Positions 44,885 to 57,200 of a stretch of 64,000 nucleotides of DNA are shown here, piece after piece. How positions within the stretch are numbered: position 1 is the stretch's first letter; every line of letters begins with the position of its first letter. The position numbers were made by a program, and so were the translations under genes. Source of the DNA: Pocillopora verrucosa (lineage: Eukaryota; Cnidaria; Anthozoa; Scleractinia; Pocilloporidae). The DNA is taken from assembly GCF_036669915.1 (NCBI RefSeq), contig NC_089319.1, positions 1,436,082 through 1,500,081 of the forward strand. Direction: 5' to 3'. The notes under the pieces are model-generated. The model saw only the letters and a program-made list of their open reading frames with translations, did not search any database and was not told the origin of the DNA.

Positions 44885-47688
44885 TTATAGTAAAAACTGT
44901 TTGAGAGTCAGCGGTATTGGCAGTTCATGTACTTTCTTGAGACCTTTAGTTCCCAGGGTTCCTCTGAGTGACCAGCAACTCAACTGGAGCAAGCTTGATG
45001 GTCTAGCTGTGTGTCAGGGTAAAAGTTATTGATTAATAATAATAACAAACAATAATAATAATAATAATAATAATAATTGAATTCGTCAGGTAGTCAGTAT
45101 ATGATATTAGTAAGGTCCTTCTCAGTGGTTTCTGTATGAGATTTGGGAAAGAGCATTTCAATGATATTCTCTTCTATGGGAAGATTTGTGGATAACTTAG
45201 AGAAACCATTATAACAATTGTTTCAGAAGGAAACACACATAAAAATAGTGGATTAAAAAGGAAACAGTGAGGTTTACTCTACCACAAACAAAAATAACAA
45301 AAAATTGTACAAAATATATGCAATGAGTAATAGTATAAGGTTTTGAAACACCTTCTTGTTGTTGAAGAAGTTTTTCACATTCTGGGTATTTCTGAGCCCT
45401 GTCTCTTGCTGTCTGACCACATTTGTCTTTTATGAACACATTCGCACCATATTTTATTAAAAGTTTTACATTTTCTATTTTTCCAAGTTGTGAACAGTAG
45501 TGCAAGGATGTGGCATGGTTCCAACATCTAGAAGAAATATTTACTGCTGCTCCCATTTGCACAAGCATCTAAATGACAATGGAGAGAATATTCTTGTGTT
45601 AGTCGTGCACAGTAAATTTTGAAAGGACACATTACACCATTCTCCTTCCTAAGGTCTAAAATGCTTCTGATCAGCTCTAATTATTTTGCATAGTAACTGC
45701 TTTGTTGAAAATATTCCACATAAAAACACAAACTGAAAACTCCTAGAGTAAGATGTTGAAAAAAACCTTCGCATAAATTTTACAACCTTTCAACTTAAAA
45801 AGTCTTGAAACTTTTGCAATGTTTTCATCATACATGACCACTATAATAAAGATCACCGTCAAATGTTTCCCTAACCAAAGAGTTCTATGGAGTTTAATGG
45901 AGTCTAGCACAGGTGCCTTTCTTTTGCAATTGTGCCAAGTTTTAAAGTATCAAAATGTAGTTGTCTAGAAATACTAGCATAGTTATGGACTTCTGTAATT
46001 TTCTTCCATAAATTTACATGAGTTATAAATTCTGAATGAACCCCAGGGATTTGATGTGAAGCCTTTGTGCAACAATTGAATATTATCAACAAGTAAAAGA
46101 AAAAGCATGTAATGTATGTCATAGCTTCTTATCCAAGGCATGTACATCAGAATTTGTTGTTGAGGGCTTTTCTTACTTCTTAAGCTGTCTAGAAAAACTC
46201 TTGAAAGTACTTTGCTTCTATTATAATTATTTTTTAAAGTCAGTAGTATAAATGTAACTATTGCCAATAAAAAGGTAACTTTTACTGCAAATGTTACTTT
46301 CAAATTCAATTCTTAAACTGCAGTTCACAAGTATGATTTTCATATACTTACAGTCATTTAGTCATCACTTCACAGGTTTAATATGAACCAACATAATGAC
46401 CAGCTCCCAGTGGGCTTGTTAGCTCAGTTGGTAGAGCAGTGCAACAGTATCGCAAAGGTCTTGGGTTCAAATCCCATAGAGACCTGAATTTTTTTTTCAG
46501 GCCTTATTTTAAATACTGCCTAGACAGTGTTCATTACTGCAAAGATCACTTTCAAATTCATTTATTAAACCAAGCTTCACATGTATGATTTATTACAAGA
46601 AAGTTTGAAAGGTAACTATAAATACCTTGACTGAACTGTGACCATCTGGTGCATTGATACATGCATGGTGCAAAGGAGTACAACCACTCTGATCTATAGC
46701 ATCCAACTCACATTCTGTGTTTGCCTATGATGACACAAAACAGGGAAAATTTTAAGTTATAAGGATAAAGTGGATCAATATCAGTATCTGGGCAACTGCC
46801 CACCTACCCCTCCCCTAACCCAACATTAACCCGAAGTTGTTATCGATAGACTGTTGCTGGGTTAGGGGAGGGGTAGGTGGGTAGTTGCCCAGATACTGAT
46901 ATTGATCTGATAAAGTTACTCAGAGCAAGATACCAAGATGCTGATAGATTAAACAATGCCTTAGGCGATCGAATGACAAGCCAGGACCCCTTGCCTTAAA
47001 AGAAATATTTTACGTAAAACTAACCATAGGATTATTCCGGGTTACAATGATCAACTACTGGCCACAAGCCCTCCCTGAGTGCAGTGCATCCCCCCCTGCT
47101 ACTTTGCCACTCTATGGTGTAATAATTTCGCAGTCCGAGCTAAATATTTGATTATTGTAAGTCACTCAAAGTCGCTGCACTTACCAAAAGTTCTACACAG
47201 CTCTCGTGAACTTCTGAACAAGCAATATGCATTGGATTTTGTCCTCGATTGTTCTTAACATTAACATTACTACCAGCTTCTATTAGAATCTTGAGACAGT
47301 CTGCCTTTCCTTCACGTGCCGCAATAAACAAAGGTGTTTCAGGAAACTTTGTATTGAGATCGGCACCTGCTTTTACCAATCTTTCCACGCAGTTTTTATG
47401 ACCGGCGTAAGTCGCTACCCACAGCGGCGTTAGCGCTGTGTTACCAAGCCCGATGCCGTTTACTTTTGCTCCAGCTTCAAGTAACAGCCTGAGACATTCA
47501 TCGTGTCCTTCTTTCGCTGCCAGAAATAAAGCTGTAACAGCAGAACTATTTGGGCAGTCTACCTGAACGTCCTTCTCGGAAAGAAGGGCTTGTAACTTAT
47601 CAACTTGCCCATTTTCAGCGGCATATAATAATTGTGCTTCTTTGGGCTTTCGTTCAATGGTCTTTTCGACATCGCTTATGTTACCCAT
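44885..47688 (-). CDS. Ankyrin repeat and SOCS box (ASB-family) protein, 313 aa
   Basis: Four coding exons: 47688-47185, 46724-46626, 45568-45352 and 45006-44885, totalling 942 nt. Exon 1 holds about four ankyrin repeats (QLLYAAENGQVDKLQALL, TALFLAAKEGHDECLRLLL, TPLWVATYAGHKNCVERLV, TPLFIAAREGKADCLKILI). Exons 1-3 add NPMHIACSEVHESCVELL, TPLHHACIN and TSLHYCSQLGKIENVKLLI. Exon 4 encodes a C-terminal SOCS box: SLLQLSCWSLRGTLG, then KKVHELPIPLTLKQFLL, where LPIP is the Cul5 box. Such proteins recruit substrates to Elongin B/C-Cullin5 ubiquitin ligases. The BC-box Cys is one position late compared with typical ASBs. Exon 3 uses a weak donor (GTGTTT); readthrough would give a hydrophobic tail and no SOCS box. 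Divergent from the dynein gene. Confidence 0.82.
45049..45078. repeat. (AAT)n microsatellite
   Basis: About 30 bp of AAT triplets in the intron just upstream (in transcription) of the SOCS-box exon. Confidence 0.9.
46407..46590 (+). mobile_element. tRNA-derived SINE in ASB intron
   Basis: It has an internal polymerase III promoter: A box TTAGCTCAGTTGG at 46419-46431 and B box GGTTCAAATCC at 46464-46474. The tRNA-like head cannot form a good anticodon or acceptor stem, so it is not a tRNA gene. A T-run and a non-tRNA body follow. Head plus body arrangement is typical of SINEs. Confidence 0.75.
46773..46907. mobile_element. Long perfect-arm hairpin (foldback element)
   Basis: Left arm 46773-46822 and right arm 46858-46907 are 50 bp each, complementary at all but one position, around a 35-bp centre. 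The arms run GATCAATATCAGTATCTGGG through CCCACCTACCCCTCCCC to TAACCCA. There is no coding frame. Near-perfect arms imply a recent insertion or gene-conversion maintenance. Confidence 0.88.
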
Positions 47689-48000
47689 TAAATAAAATAT
47701 GTTCCTTATTGCGGTTAGAACATTTTGTTAGGCGACTAACAATGTAGCCATGTTTATTTATATTCTGACCGCCCTGCATCATGGGAATGTCACGAAAATT
47801 AACCATCCAGGGGAGAGAGGATTCGGAAACTTGACCTGAAAACTTTCTAGTGATTTTTCACAGGTTCTTATTTTTGAATCTTCAAAAAAATAAGGTTTAT
47901 AATATCAGAAGAATAAATTTGGGTGTGAGGAAGTAAAACGAGAACTTAACGACTTGAATGAAAGGGCAAAATCCCATGCTTTAGTTTTGAGGAAAAGTCC

Positions 48001-48011
48001 AAAATGGCGGC
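48001..48011 (+). promoter_or_regulatory. YY1-type core motif
   Basis: AAAATGGCGGC matches the canonical YY1 site (AANATGGCGGC) found close to many animal transcription starts. It lies 35 bp before the X-box. Confidence 0.6.
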
Positions 48012-48035
48012 CCTAGGAACAGCGGTAAACATTAC

Positions 48036-48049
48036 GTTTCCATAGTAAC
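48036..48049 (+). promoter_or_regulatory. RFX X-box motif upstream of axonemal dynein
   Basis: GTTTCCATAGTAAC fits the imperfect palindromic X-box (GTTNCC-AT-RGNAAC) bound by RFX factors, master regulators of ciliary genes. It is 240 bp upstream of the dynein start codon, within the range typical for such sites. Confidence 0.75.
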
Positions 48050-48288
48050 CTTGCGCCAAGAGTATTTGCAGATTTCGGGCAAGGACGAAGGGCTGGCCCA
48101 CGAAGCCGCAAGTTTTCCAGAAATTTAGCAGTTTGGAGGGCTAAAATCCGACAAATGCGTGTAGAAATCCTTCAGATACGATACAAGTGATATTTATGGA
48201 AAAGTCCTTTTGATCTCCAGACCTCAAAAGATTGTAAATTTGTAAATACGTTTAACACAGACACAACTAGTCAAGCTACAGAAAGAGG

Positions 48289-51200
48289 ATGGAGTTCAAC
48301 GACGTTCGTTTCGAGTTCATATCAGAATACACCTTAAAGTCCATGAAACTGAAAGCAGACAAATGGGCTAAGTTACAAGGAAACGATGAATACAGACAAA
48401 CTATTTTGGACTTCTTTGAAAAGCCAGAGAATAATATTCTCGTCATCTATCAGAATAATGCAGGACAGCTTCAACCAACGTTTGATTTTCCGTCGGCAAT
48501 GAAGGCAAAAGCTGTTTATTTCTCCAAGAAGGAAAAAGGCATGAATGTTGGAAAAGATAATTACAAAACAGCTTTAACTTATGGAGATTTGTCTTATTCC
48601 CCCTTGGAACAATTGTCAGCTCTTGTAGACGAGGTTTGTTTTGCAAACTTAGCAAGTGATTGCATTTTGGTAGTTCGATGGATCGGTCCCTGGGAACCAT
48701 GAAACTTACAAATTAACTTATTACTTGTTAAGTAACAGGGTTTAAAGCACTATATTTTGCATGCACACTGAAAGATCCTAGCTTAACCGGGAAATTTTAG
48801 ACTTGTGTTTGAGCGCCACAGTTGTTAATGGTTATATTAGATTGATTGCAAGTCTTGCTCAAAACAGATACATTACAGCATACCGGTATACATTTTTCGT
48901 ATCTGTAATTTCATTTTTACTATCCTAATCGAAGAAAACTGTTATGCCCCAAACATTTCGCAGGTTTTCACGTCGTGAAAATTTCTCGATTGTAGTAAAA
49001 TAAACTGCGCAACAACTAACCAACCGTGACCATGAAGTTTACTCTTACATAACATGAAACTTGAAAATAGACAACTGTTCCCAGGAGTAGAAAACTGAAG
49101 AAGGAATTAAGTTTGACCTTTTTTTTTTTTTTTTTTAAATGGCAGAAAACTGTGCTCAGTAAAAGTTTTGGGCTGGACTTCAAGCTAATCTTTAATTTAG
49201 TTAATATGTAAATCCCTGGAGGCTATCACTTGAGTCAGGGATTAATTTCATTGTTTACATTGGGTAAGAAAATTTCTCTTATTAATCAAATGTTTTCTCT
49301 TCGAAATCTGTCAGATTTTGGTCCCTTTGCTGTCCAATTCTCGTAACCATGAACAGTGGCCTGCAGTTGTGTCTCAAGATGTCTTGCGCCATGTCCATCA
49401 GCTCAAAAGTAATGTCTTTGTCATTGCTGGACAAGTGAAAGGAAAGACATTATTACCACTTCCAGTAGGTTCAGAGCAGGTCTCTGATGCTGTGGAAGCT
49501 GAAGAAAAGTTAGTCTATGGATCATGTAATTTTGATGTTGTTATAAATATTTAGTGCATTGTTGACTTTGGATGCTCCTTTTACATGTAGATATATTTTG
49601 TAATAAGAATGCATCCAGGTAATGCTATTTTTTACTCCACTTATTCAAACAAAGGCACAATTTTTTTATCACACAAGCAAAATCAAAGTAGTAAACTTCG
49701 AAGGAAAAAACACACTGAATTATTTTAACTGTGTTCAGCCTCCCAAACCCCCCTCTCCCCCTTTCCCCCCCCCCTTCAGCCTTCCTCCACCAAAGTGGTG
49801 GTAAAGCTAATTGTTAGGATTTGAATTGTGGATCCCTTTAACTCCTTGAAAAGATTAACATCTAATTTTGTCCTGATAATGTCGACACATTATTCAGCAA
49901 ATGGGTAATAAGAAAACTCAAACTTATCTAATTCCACATTCACGTAATTTATTTACAGGGAATAGTGTAGCAGTTAGAGGGAAGATGTACAATTGGATCT
50001 TGAAAGTTTTAAAAGGGTTAAGAGTCACACTCACAGTATACTCATAGCACTTGTGATAAATATTTAAATTCTTACAATGGCAAAGTGAAAAACTACAGAT
50101 AACAAGAAGTGTGCCACACTGGAGTTGTTTGCAAGCTGTAAGCCATCCACAAAGAGAAAATTTCTGCATATCCTTCAGTGTCCAATGGTTTGTTACATGT
50201 TAACAGTGAAATATCCAAACTTTAGTCAACTGGAGCCTGATATATAACTAACTATTTTGTTTTGTCTTTTTTTTAACTAGAGGTGAACCATTTGATCGTG
50301 GTTTGGTTCATTCTATTGAATCAGTAATCATTGAATGGACACATCAGATACAGAGTGTTCTGAAAAGAAATTCAGCTCAGCCACTGATAGAAGGTCGTAA
50401 TCCTGGACCACTGGTAGAACTTGACTTCTGGAGAGCTCGTGCCAATAACTTGGAGTGCATCTTTGAACAGGTCAGTGCATTCAAATCTGAGAAATGAGGT
50501 TTCTAAGATAATGGAGACTTGAGGCAATTACAGAGAGTAAAATTGCAGCTCTTTTGATTTCTCTGCTGATAAAAAAACACCTTTCAAGAGAAATTTACAT
50601 GGACATATAACTAGGGTTTTAGAAAGCAATAATTTATTCTCTGTAAACAAGTGAAGAAAGTAAATTAAAGTTTTGAGTTTTTTTTTTAATTAAAAAAAAT
50701 CTCAATTTGCTTTTTCATTACCCATGTAGCTCCATGATGTGAAAGTTCGAAGAATGGCTGAACTGTTGGAAAAAACTCAGAGCAGCTACTTTCCAGCCTT
50801 CAAGAAAATCTATAAGGATGTTGTTGCTGGTAAGTAAATTTTTGCCAAGTTTGGAAATTTTTTGATATTTTTCTAACCAAACAACTGTTTCAAAGTAATG
50901 CCATGAGTAGTGCAAGGTACTTATCAGTACTTAATAATTTTGTTAACTTTTTTGTTTTTCTTAGCCCTTGAAGAAGCCAGAGACATCAACATTCACCTGA
51001 AGCCTTTGCGTCGCCTGCTCGATGACATGGAACAGTTTGATTTTTCAGAGTTGGATAAGATCATTCCTGCCATTCTACACACAGTTGGTCTCATCTGGGC
51101 AAATTCAAAGTACTACTGCAGAGCTCCAAGAATGATTGTTCTTTTGCAAGAGCTCTGCAACATGTTGATTGAAATGGTAAGTAACTTTTAAAGAAATTTT

Positions 51201-54200
51201 TTAATTGTATTTTTTACAAGTGATTTCAGTCATTAAATTTGTTTTTCTGTGGGTGAAAAATTGATTTTGTACTGTGTATTTCTGTTTTTACTATTTGACT
51301 GTCAGTTTTGAAAAAAAATTGTACATAATTATAGAGTTTGGCCCTTGTCCAAACATTTTATGATCTTTTTTAAAACAATGCTTGTCAGTCACAGTTAGTC
51401 TGGAAAAATCAGCTTAACTAAGATTTGTTGCTGCAACTGGATATGGACCAATTCTTGATAATTGGGTACTCTTAAAACATACTTTTTTCACCTTTGCAAT
51501 CATTAAAAAAATTTGGAGTCATGATATGATGAAACCATATTTTATGCAATTGTTCTAGTGCAAGTTGTTTTAAAGACACACATACATAGCCAGAAGGAAG
51601 TTGCTTACTATAAATGGTATAATGGTATACCCCTCTCTCTATTAAACCCTAATCTTTAAGCCTCCCCCCATTCCACACCCTTCATTTTTTTTATTATCAA
51701 TTCTTTGTATAGGCTAGAACATACTTGGATCCTGCAGAAATCTTCAAATCAGAGGCAGAAGAAGCTTATGAGAAAACCCAGAAGGCAGTTAAAATCTGTT
51801 CATTCTTCAAGGAGACCTTTGAAGATGTCAGAGGAAACATCCAAAAATTCTTCAAGGAGGGGCAAGAAGTTAAGCAGTGGGAATTTGCCAATGAACTAGT
51901 TTTTACCAGAATGGATCAGTTTATCTTGAGATTGAAAACCGTTGAGGTTAGTAGAGTAACTATGTCTCCAACAGATTGCTGACTTTGAAATCTGATAATC
52001 TTAGTTTCAAACCCTGGCTTTTTTGTTGTTGGTGTTGTTAATGTAATTTATTATTTTGTCTATATCAAGGACCTCTTTGCCACCACTATGGAATTTTCCA
52101 AGCTAGAGAAGGTAGAATTGGGTGGTATCAAGGGAAAGATGCTCAGTCATCAAGTTGTGGAAATCTTCTCAGAATTCAATGAGATTTTTGCTGTGTTTGG
52201 TAATCGAACCTATGATGGCTTAGATGCAACCAACCGGGTAAGTTTGAGATGCACTTTAATGTTGGAATGAATTTTAGTACAGAGGTAAATGTAAACAGCA
52301 TATACATAGTTTGCCAGTTTTCTGAACCTTGCCTAAAGGAAATAAAAAAAGCCTCTTAGCCATGTAGCTTTTACAGTTTCTACAGAGTAGAATTTTATCA
52401 AGATCATGGTCTTCATTTTCAGGTTGGTTTTATTCTATTCTTAGAATGGCTTCTTTTCCTTTTACTTCTCTGTAGGAGTTTGTTGAAGACTACAACCAGT
52501 TTAGAGAAAGAATAGCTGACCTGGATAGAAGACTTGCTTCCATTGTGTGCCAAGGATTTGATGACTGTGCCAGTACGGAGGCTGCATTGAAGGTAAGAAG
52601 CAAGTTACAGTTGGATCTTACAACAGTTTCTTCATACAAAAGACAAGAATTTCAGTTTGGATAGTTTAGTAGGGTATCTAATAACAGTGCTGAACTGCAT
52701 GTGTGTGTATATTGCTTGGTTGTTCTCAAAACATCACTGTGCAAAGGAAGTTACGTGTGACAGCCCAGGGCTAGTGGATTTCGGATTTGGTTAGGTAGTC
52801 AGATATTCATGAGAATGCAAAATTATTCTAGTAGTAATGATACAACTTACAGCACATCATATTGCTGAATAATGCTATTGGTTAGTAAGCATTACATTTA
52901 AATTTTCAACTCCAAACAAAACTGAACATTTTGAATCTTTTTCAAACCTTCTAGCTTCTGGACTGTTTTGGTTCTTTGCTGGACCGTCCGCTTATTCACT
53001 CAGACTTTGAATACAAATATCCCATCCTGCTGAAGATGTACGAAGAAGAACTGGATGAAGCTAAGATCATATTTGACCAGCAAATGATGACAGCAAATGA
53101 GGATGGGACTCCACCAATAAACAAGAACATGCCTCTTGTTGCAGGTGCTCTCAAATGGTCACAAGAACTCAGGGAAAGGATCACTAAACCAATGCATGCG
53201 CTTAAGCTTTCAGTCAATCATGGGTAAGCTCAATTGACTTTTATTAACTTTGCAACTATGATCAATTTCTTTCAGTCTTGCATGGCAATCCTCATGTCAT
53301 ATACAGTTCAAAAAATGAAAGACTGTCATTTGTATTTGATCCATTTATGGTTGATCTTCCAACACATAACAAAGCTTCTGCTTTCTGATGAAAAATTCCA
53401 ACATCTGAAAGCCTGTACTTACAAATTTCCTTATATTAATGATCTAAGTAAAGTAAAAGTAAAGCCTTTATATTGGCCCAAAGTGGCCCATGGGGCTAGT
53501 GCTTAACTCTGGTTTTCTTAGCATGAAGTGGCTAGGAGTATTACTACTCCGCCCTGGATGGGATGCTAGTCCATCACAGGGTTACCCCCAGCACATTTGC
53601 TGGTACCCATTTGTACACCTGGGTGAAGAGAAGCACTGTGAGAGTAAAGTGTCTTGCCTAAGAACACAACACAATGACCCCAGCCAGGGTTCGAACCCAG
53701 ACCACCCAATCTGGAGTAGAGCGCACTAACCATGAGGCAACCGCGCCTCCACCATATTCATGATCTACTTTCTTTCAATTTCTGTCATTTTCTTACCATA
53801 TTCTTTCTTTACAACTTGAAAAAAAAAGCTTTGTTTTCTGCAGTTCATTGTAGAGTTATAACAAACTCTTTTTGACAACAGGGCATTTGATATGGTATTT
53901 TTCATTTACTTTTCATAGCACTGACAGTTCTTCCCCTTAATGGAATTGGTTTCTATAGCTTTTGCTGGCATTTTCCTGAGATATTGTCTTTCTGTGTACT
54001 TTCTGTCTAGTCTTTTTATGATTTGGAGTGTCATTACATCATTTGTTGTTGTTAGAATTTTCTCATTCATGTTCCTTGCTTTTGTTCTCACTGCTTCTTG
54101 CTCACTTCTCATCCAAGACCAGATAGTGTTTTTCCTATCATTCATGGTTTGGAAAGGTAATATGACACTTCCATGCTCTTTTTCAAAAGATCTGCCTTAA

Positions 54201-57200
54201 AATAACTCTAAAAATTGTATCTTTAATATCTTTCTCTCACTGCTTCATTGCTGAAATGTTTTGTCGTTTTTTGTGATAACATGCCGTCAGTATATGTTAC
54301 AACTTCTCCACTTGTACGTCATTCTAAACATCATCCTTATCCTTGCTACTGTCTTAATCAGGAATTGCACAGACACATTTGGGAGTTATAGTTTGGAATT
54401 CTTTAACCGCCCAGTCGCAGTGTTTGTCTCTGTGATTTTCTCTCGTCTCTGCGGATTGTGATCATTGTTGTGCTACAAAAATGTAATACTATGCAAACAC
54501 TTTTCTATGCACCCCCAAACGTGGTACATCAAACATGGTCGTTGCATTTCTTGGTATTTTGAGCCTTAGTCTCATGACTATTTTCATAATCTCGAAAATG
54601 AAGAACTTTCCTCCCATTCATGCCGTGACTTTCACCTTTACTAAAGCGTTTTTGAACTGCGTATGTTTTGCTTTCATTCTAAAGACTTTCTATCTTTTTT
54701 ATTGAACAACCTGAATGCGAATGTAACACGCTGTTTGGTTTTGCAGCACTCTAGAGACTGCCGAAGCTATGATGATCTTCAACAAATTTGATGAGATGGC
54801 CAAGCTGCTGAACACGTGAGTATTTTGTACACGAGTTGTCTTTACGTGAGCGCTTTTGAGGCATGATCTCAAAATTATACCACTCTGTACCATTTATAAA
54901 CCACCCAAAACCATTATTGCCAAGCACAACCCTAATCCTGGTCAAAGCATCTTATTATTGAATTTCAGTTACAGGAAGTCACTCAGAAACAATCAAAATT
55001 CTGCACCCTATGAGTCACTCCTTATCTGACAGTAAGATTCAAGCCCCTTGACAAAAAATATGTCTTTTTCAGATATGAAGAAAAGGTGTATGTTGATTGG
55101 ACCCATGATGTTGGTTCCATTTCACAAGGGAATCTGGACAAGCCTCTCGTCATTAGAGATCCAAATACCAAGCTTATCAAAGTGAACTTTGATCCACAGG
55201 TATAAATTACTTTCACTAAGAAATGAGCCAATTCTTGAGTTGACGTCGCTTGATCAAAATGTGCTGTCTTCCTTACTCCAAGCTTAAATCTAACTTTACT
55301 TTCCACACAGAGGCTTTTTTTCCTTTCAGACTATTGAAGAGTGTTCAATTGCGCACGCATGTTACAGTTTGACTTTTGTGGCACTTTGGGTAGAAATTTT
55401 AGATCGGATGCTAGTTAAAGAACGCTTAAAATTTACTTACATTGTATCCTCTGAGTTTAGGAGCTCCGTCACTGTTTATGCATTTGTAACCTTAAATTTG
55501 TCTTACGCAGCCCTCACCTATCGTCAGCGACTCTTGGCCATCTCTGTTCTTTCGTTGATCTGTATTATCTCTTTATTAAGTTTTTGTCTTCCCATATTTA
55601 TATTTTCTTGTTTTTTTCCAGTCTGGCTATAGTTTTGTTTTCGGCGCCAAAAACGAATCGGATTAGTTAGGTTCTTGATGGACACACGACTTCTCTTGGC
55701 GATTTTACTATACTATCATACAAACAAGTGGTGAGAACAGAGAAGGCCCATGAATTAAAACAATAGATGATATTTTTAGCGAACATCAAATTCTTGTCAA
55801 ATTCACAAGAAAACATGTGGCAGTCTGAGGGAGAATTCCTAATCGGAACTTCTTTGTTCGGCAAGGGAAACGTGAGTGTGTCTTAGCAAACAACTGAATT
55901 CTGTTTATTTTATTTCCTCGTTTTAGTTAGTCGCTGTTCTTCGTGAAGTGAGGTATCTGGAAACTGCGCAAAACGAAACCCTTGAAAATATTCCTGAAAG
56001 CGCAACCAACATCTACTCACGGAATGAAACATTCCACAAGTTTTTGTCCAACCTGGACCTGACTGTGGCCTGGTACAACAAAGTCCGAGAAACACTTCTC
56101 GATGTTGAGTTTCCTCTGGTGGAAGGGCAATTGCAGGAAATAGATGGTCAACTGCAGCAGGCTGAGACAACTTTGAACTGGAACAGTGAAGGTGTGATAA
56201 ATGTCTCGAGTGCAATAATAATTTACACTTCGTGTGTCAAGTATTGATTTATTGATACGCTGTTTGACAATGACTAAGCTTCCACGGCCGTGTGGTGGTT
56301 GTGTGAGAATAATTTCGATTGAGAGTCTAAAATGATCTGAGATTGCCGTGGTTTACATTTCTGATGCGAACACACTATGGGAAAGTCACTGTTCCAACAG
56401 GAATATTAATACAAATGATCCATTGAGTAATTTTAACTTTCACTTCGTGCCATTATGACATAATCCCATTCTGCCTCAAATTTACAAGCCGGTGCTGTTG
56501 TTTCACGTAATTTTTTTTTCTAACAAACAGGTGCGTGGGAATACATTGAGAAGACGAGAGACATGGTGCATGACTTGGAGAAACGTGTACAAGCTGCCAA
56601 GAACAATGTGGAGAGTATGGGTCAGTTAATGACCAAATGGTGTGAAGCTCCCTTGTACGAGAGAAAGGAAGGCAAAAAGGAGGGCCTACTCAATTTAGAG
56701 GTACACATACGCAGGAACAATACTCGTTGGTTCTGTTTACCTTTTTATGGGTGTCTGAAATAATTTAGCATAAAACCTTCTCCTATTCCTACAGAATAAC
56801 ATAAAGTATGCTTAATCAATTTAGGTGTAAGTGTTCATAAGTATATTCATTTTGGTTTTTTTTTTCCAACGTGGACAACTAAGAAGAGAGCTATTTTATG
56901 ACAACGTTAAAAAGTTATTTGTTTGTTAACAGGACAGTGAAGCAAACCTTAATAAACGCTACACTTTGATCCAGCAAGCTGGAGAGAAAATCCACGAGCT
57001 GATGAAGGTAGGTTGTCAGCTTAGTTAACCGCTGTTTATTATTGTTTTTGATGCCCTACTTTACTCCAAGAAGGCAAATGAACTTATTTTCGAGTTCAAG
57101 ATGTAGGGGGAGGGGGTGGTACATATACGGGGAGGGGGTGGTACATATAGGGGGAGGGGGTGGTACATGTACTTTGTTCATGTTTGATTTATTTCCCTTA

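Larger units (their letters stand above)
47689..48288. promoter_or_regulatory. Bidirectional upstream region of ASB gene and axonemal dynein
   Basis: Six hundred bases separate divergent start codons. It holds a YY1-type motif and an RFX X-box, listed separately. The dynein 5' UTR probably starts within about 48055-48250. Confidence 0.65.

Noticed and set aside
45904-46309. Minus-strand 72- and 108-codon frames in the ASB intron
   Set aside because: They lie between the second and third ASB exons, which join in frame; AT-rich with no ankyrin pattern.
46411-46485. Possible tRNA gene
   Set aside because: A and B boxes are present, but the anticodon and acceptor stems do not pair and a SINE body follows.
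51983-52069. Continuation of the dynein exon past 51946
   Set aside because: The frame stops soon after the GTTAGT donor, and the next exon at 52070 continues the conserved sequence.
53940-54461. Hydrophobic open frames in the long dynein intron
   Set aside because: AT-rich intron sequence with T-rich codons; no homology signature, and both flanking exons join in frame without them.
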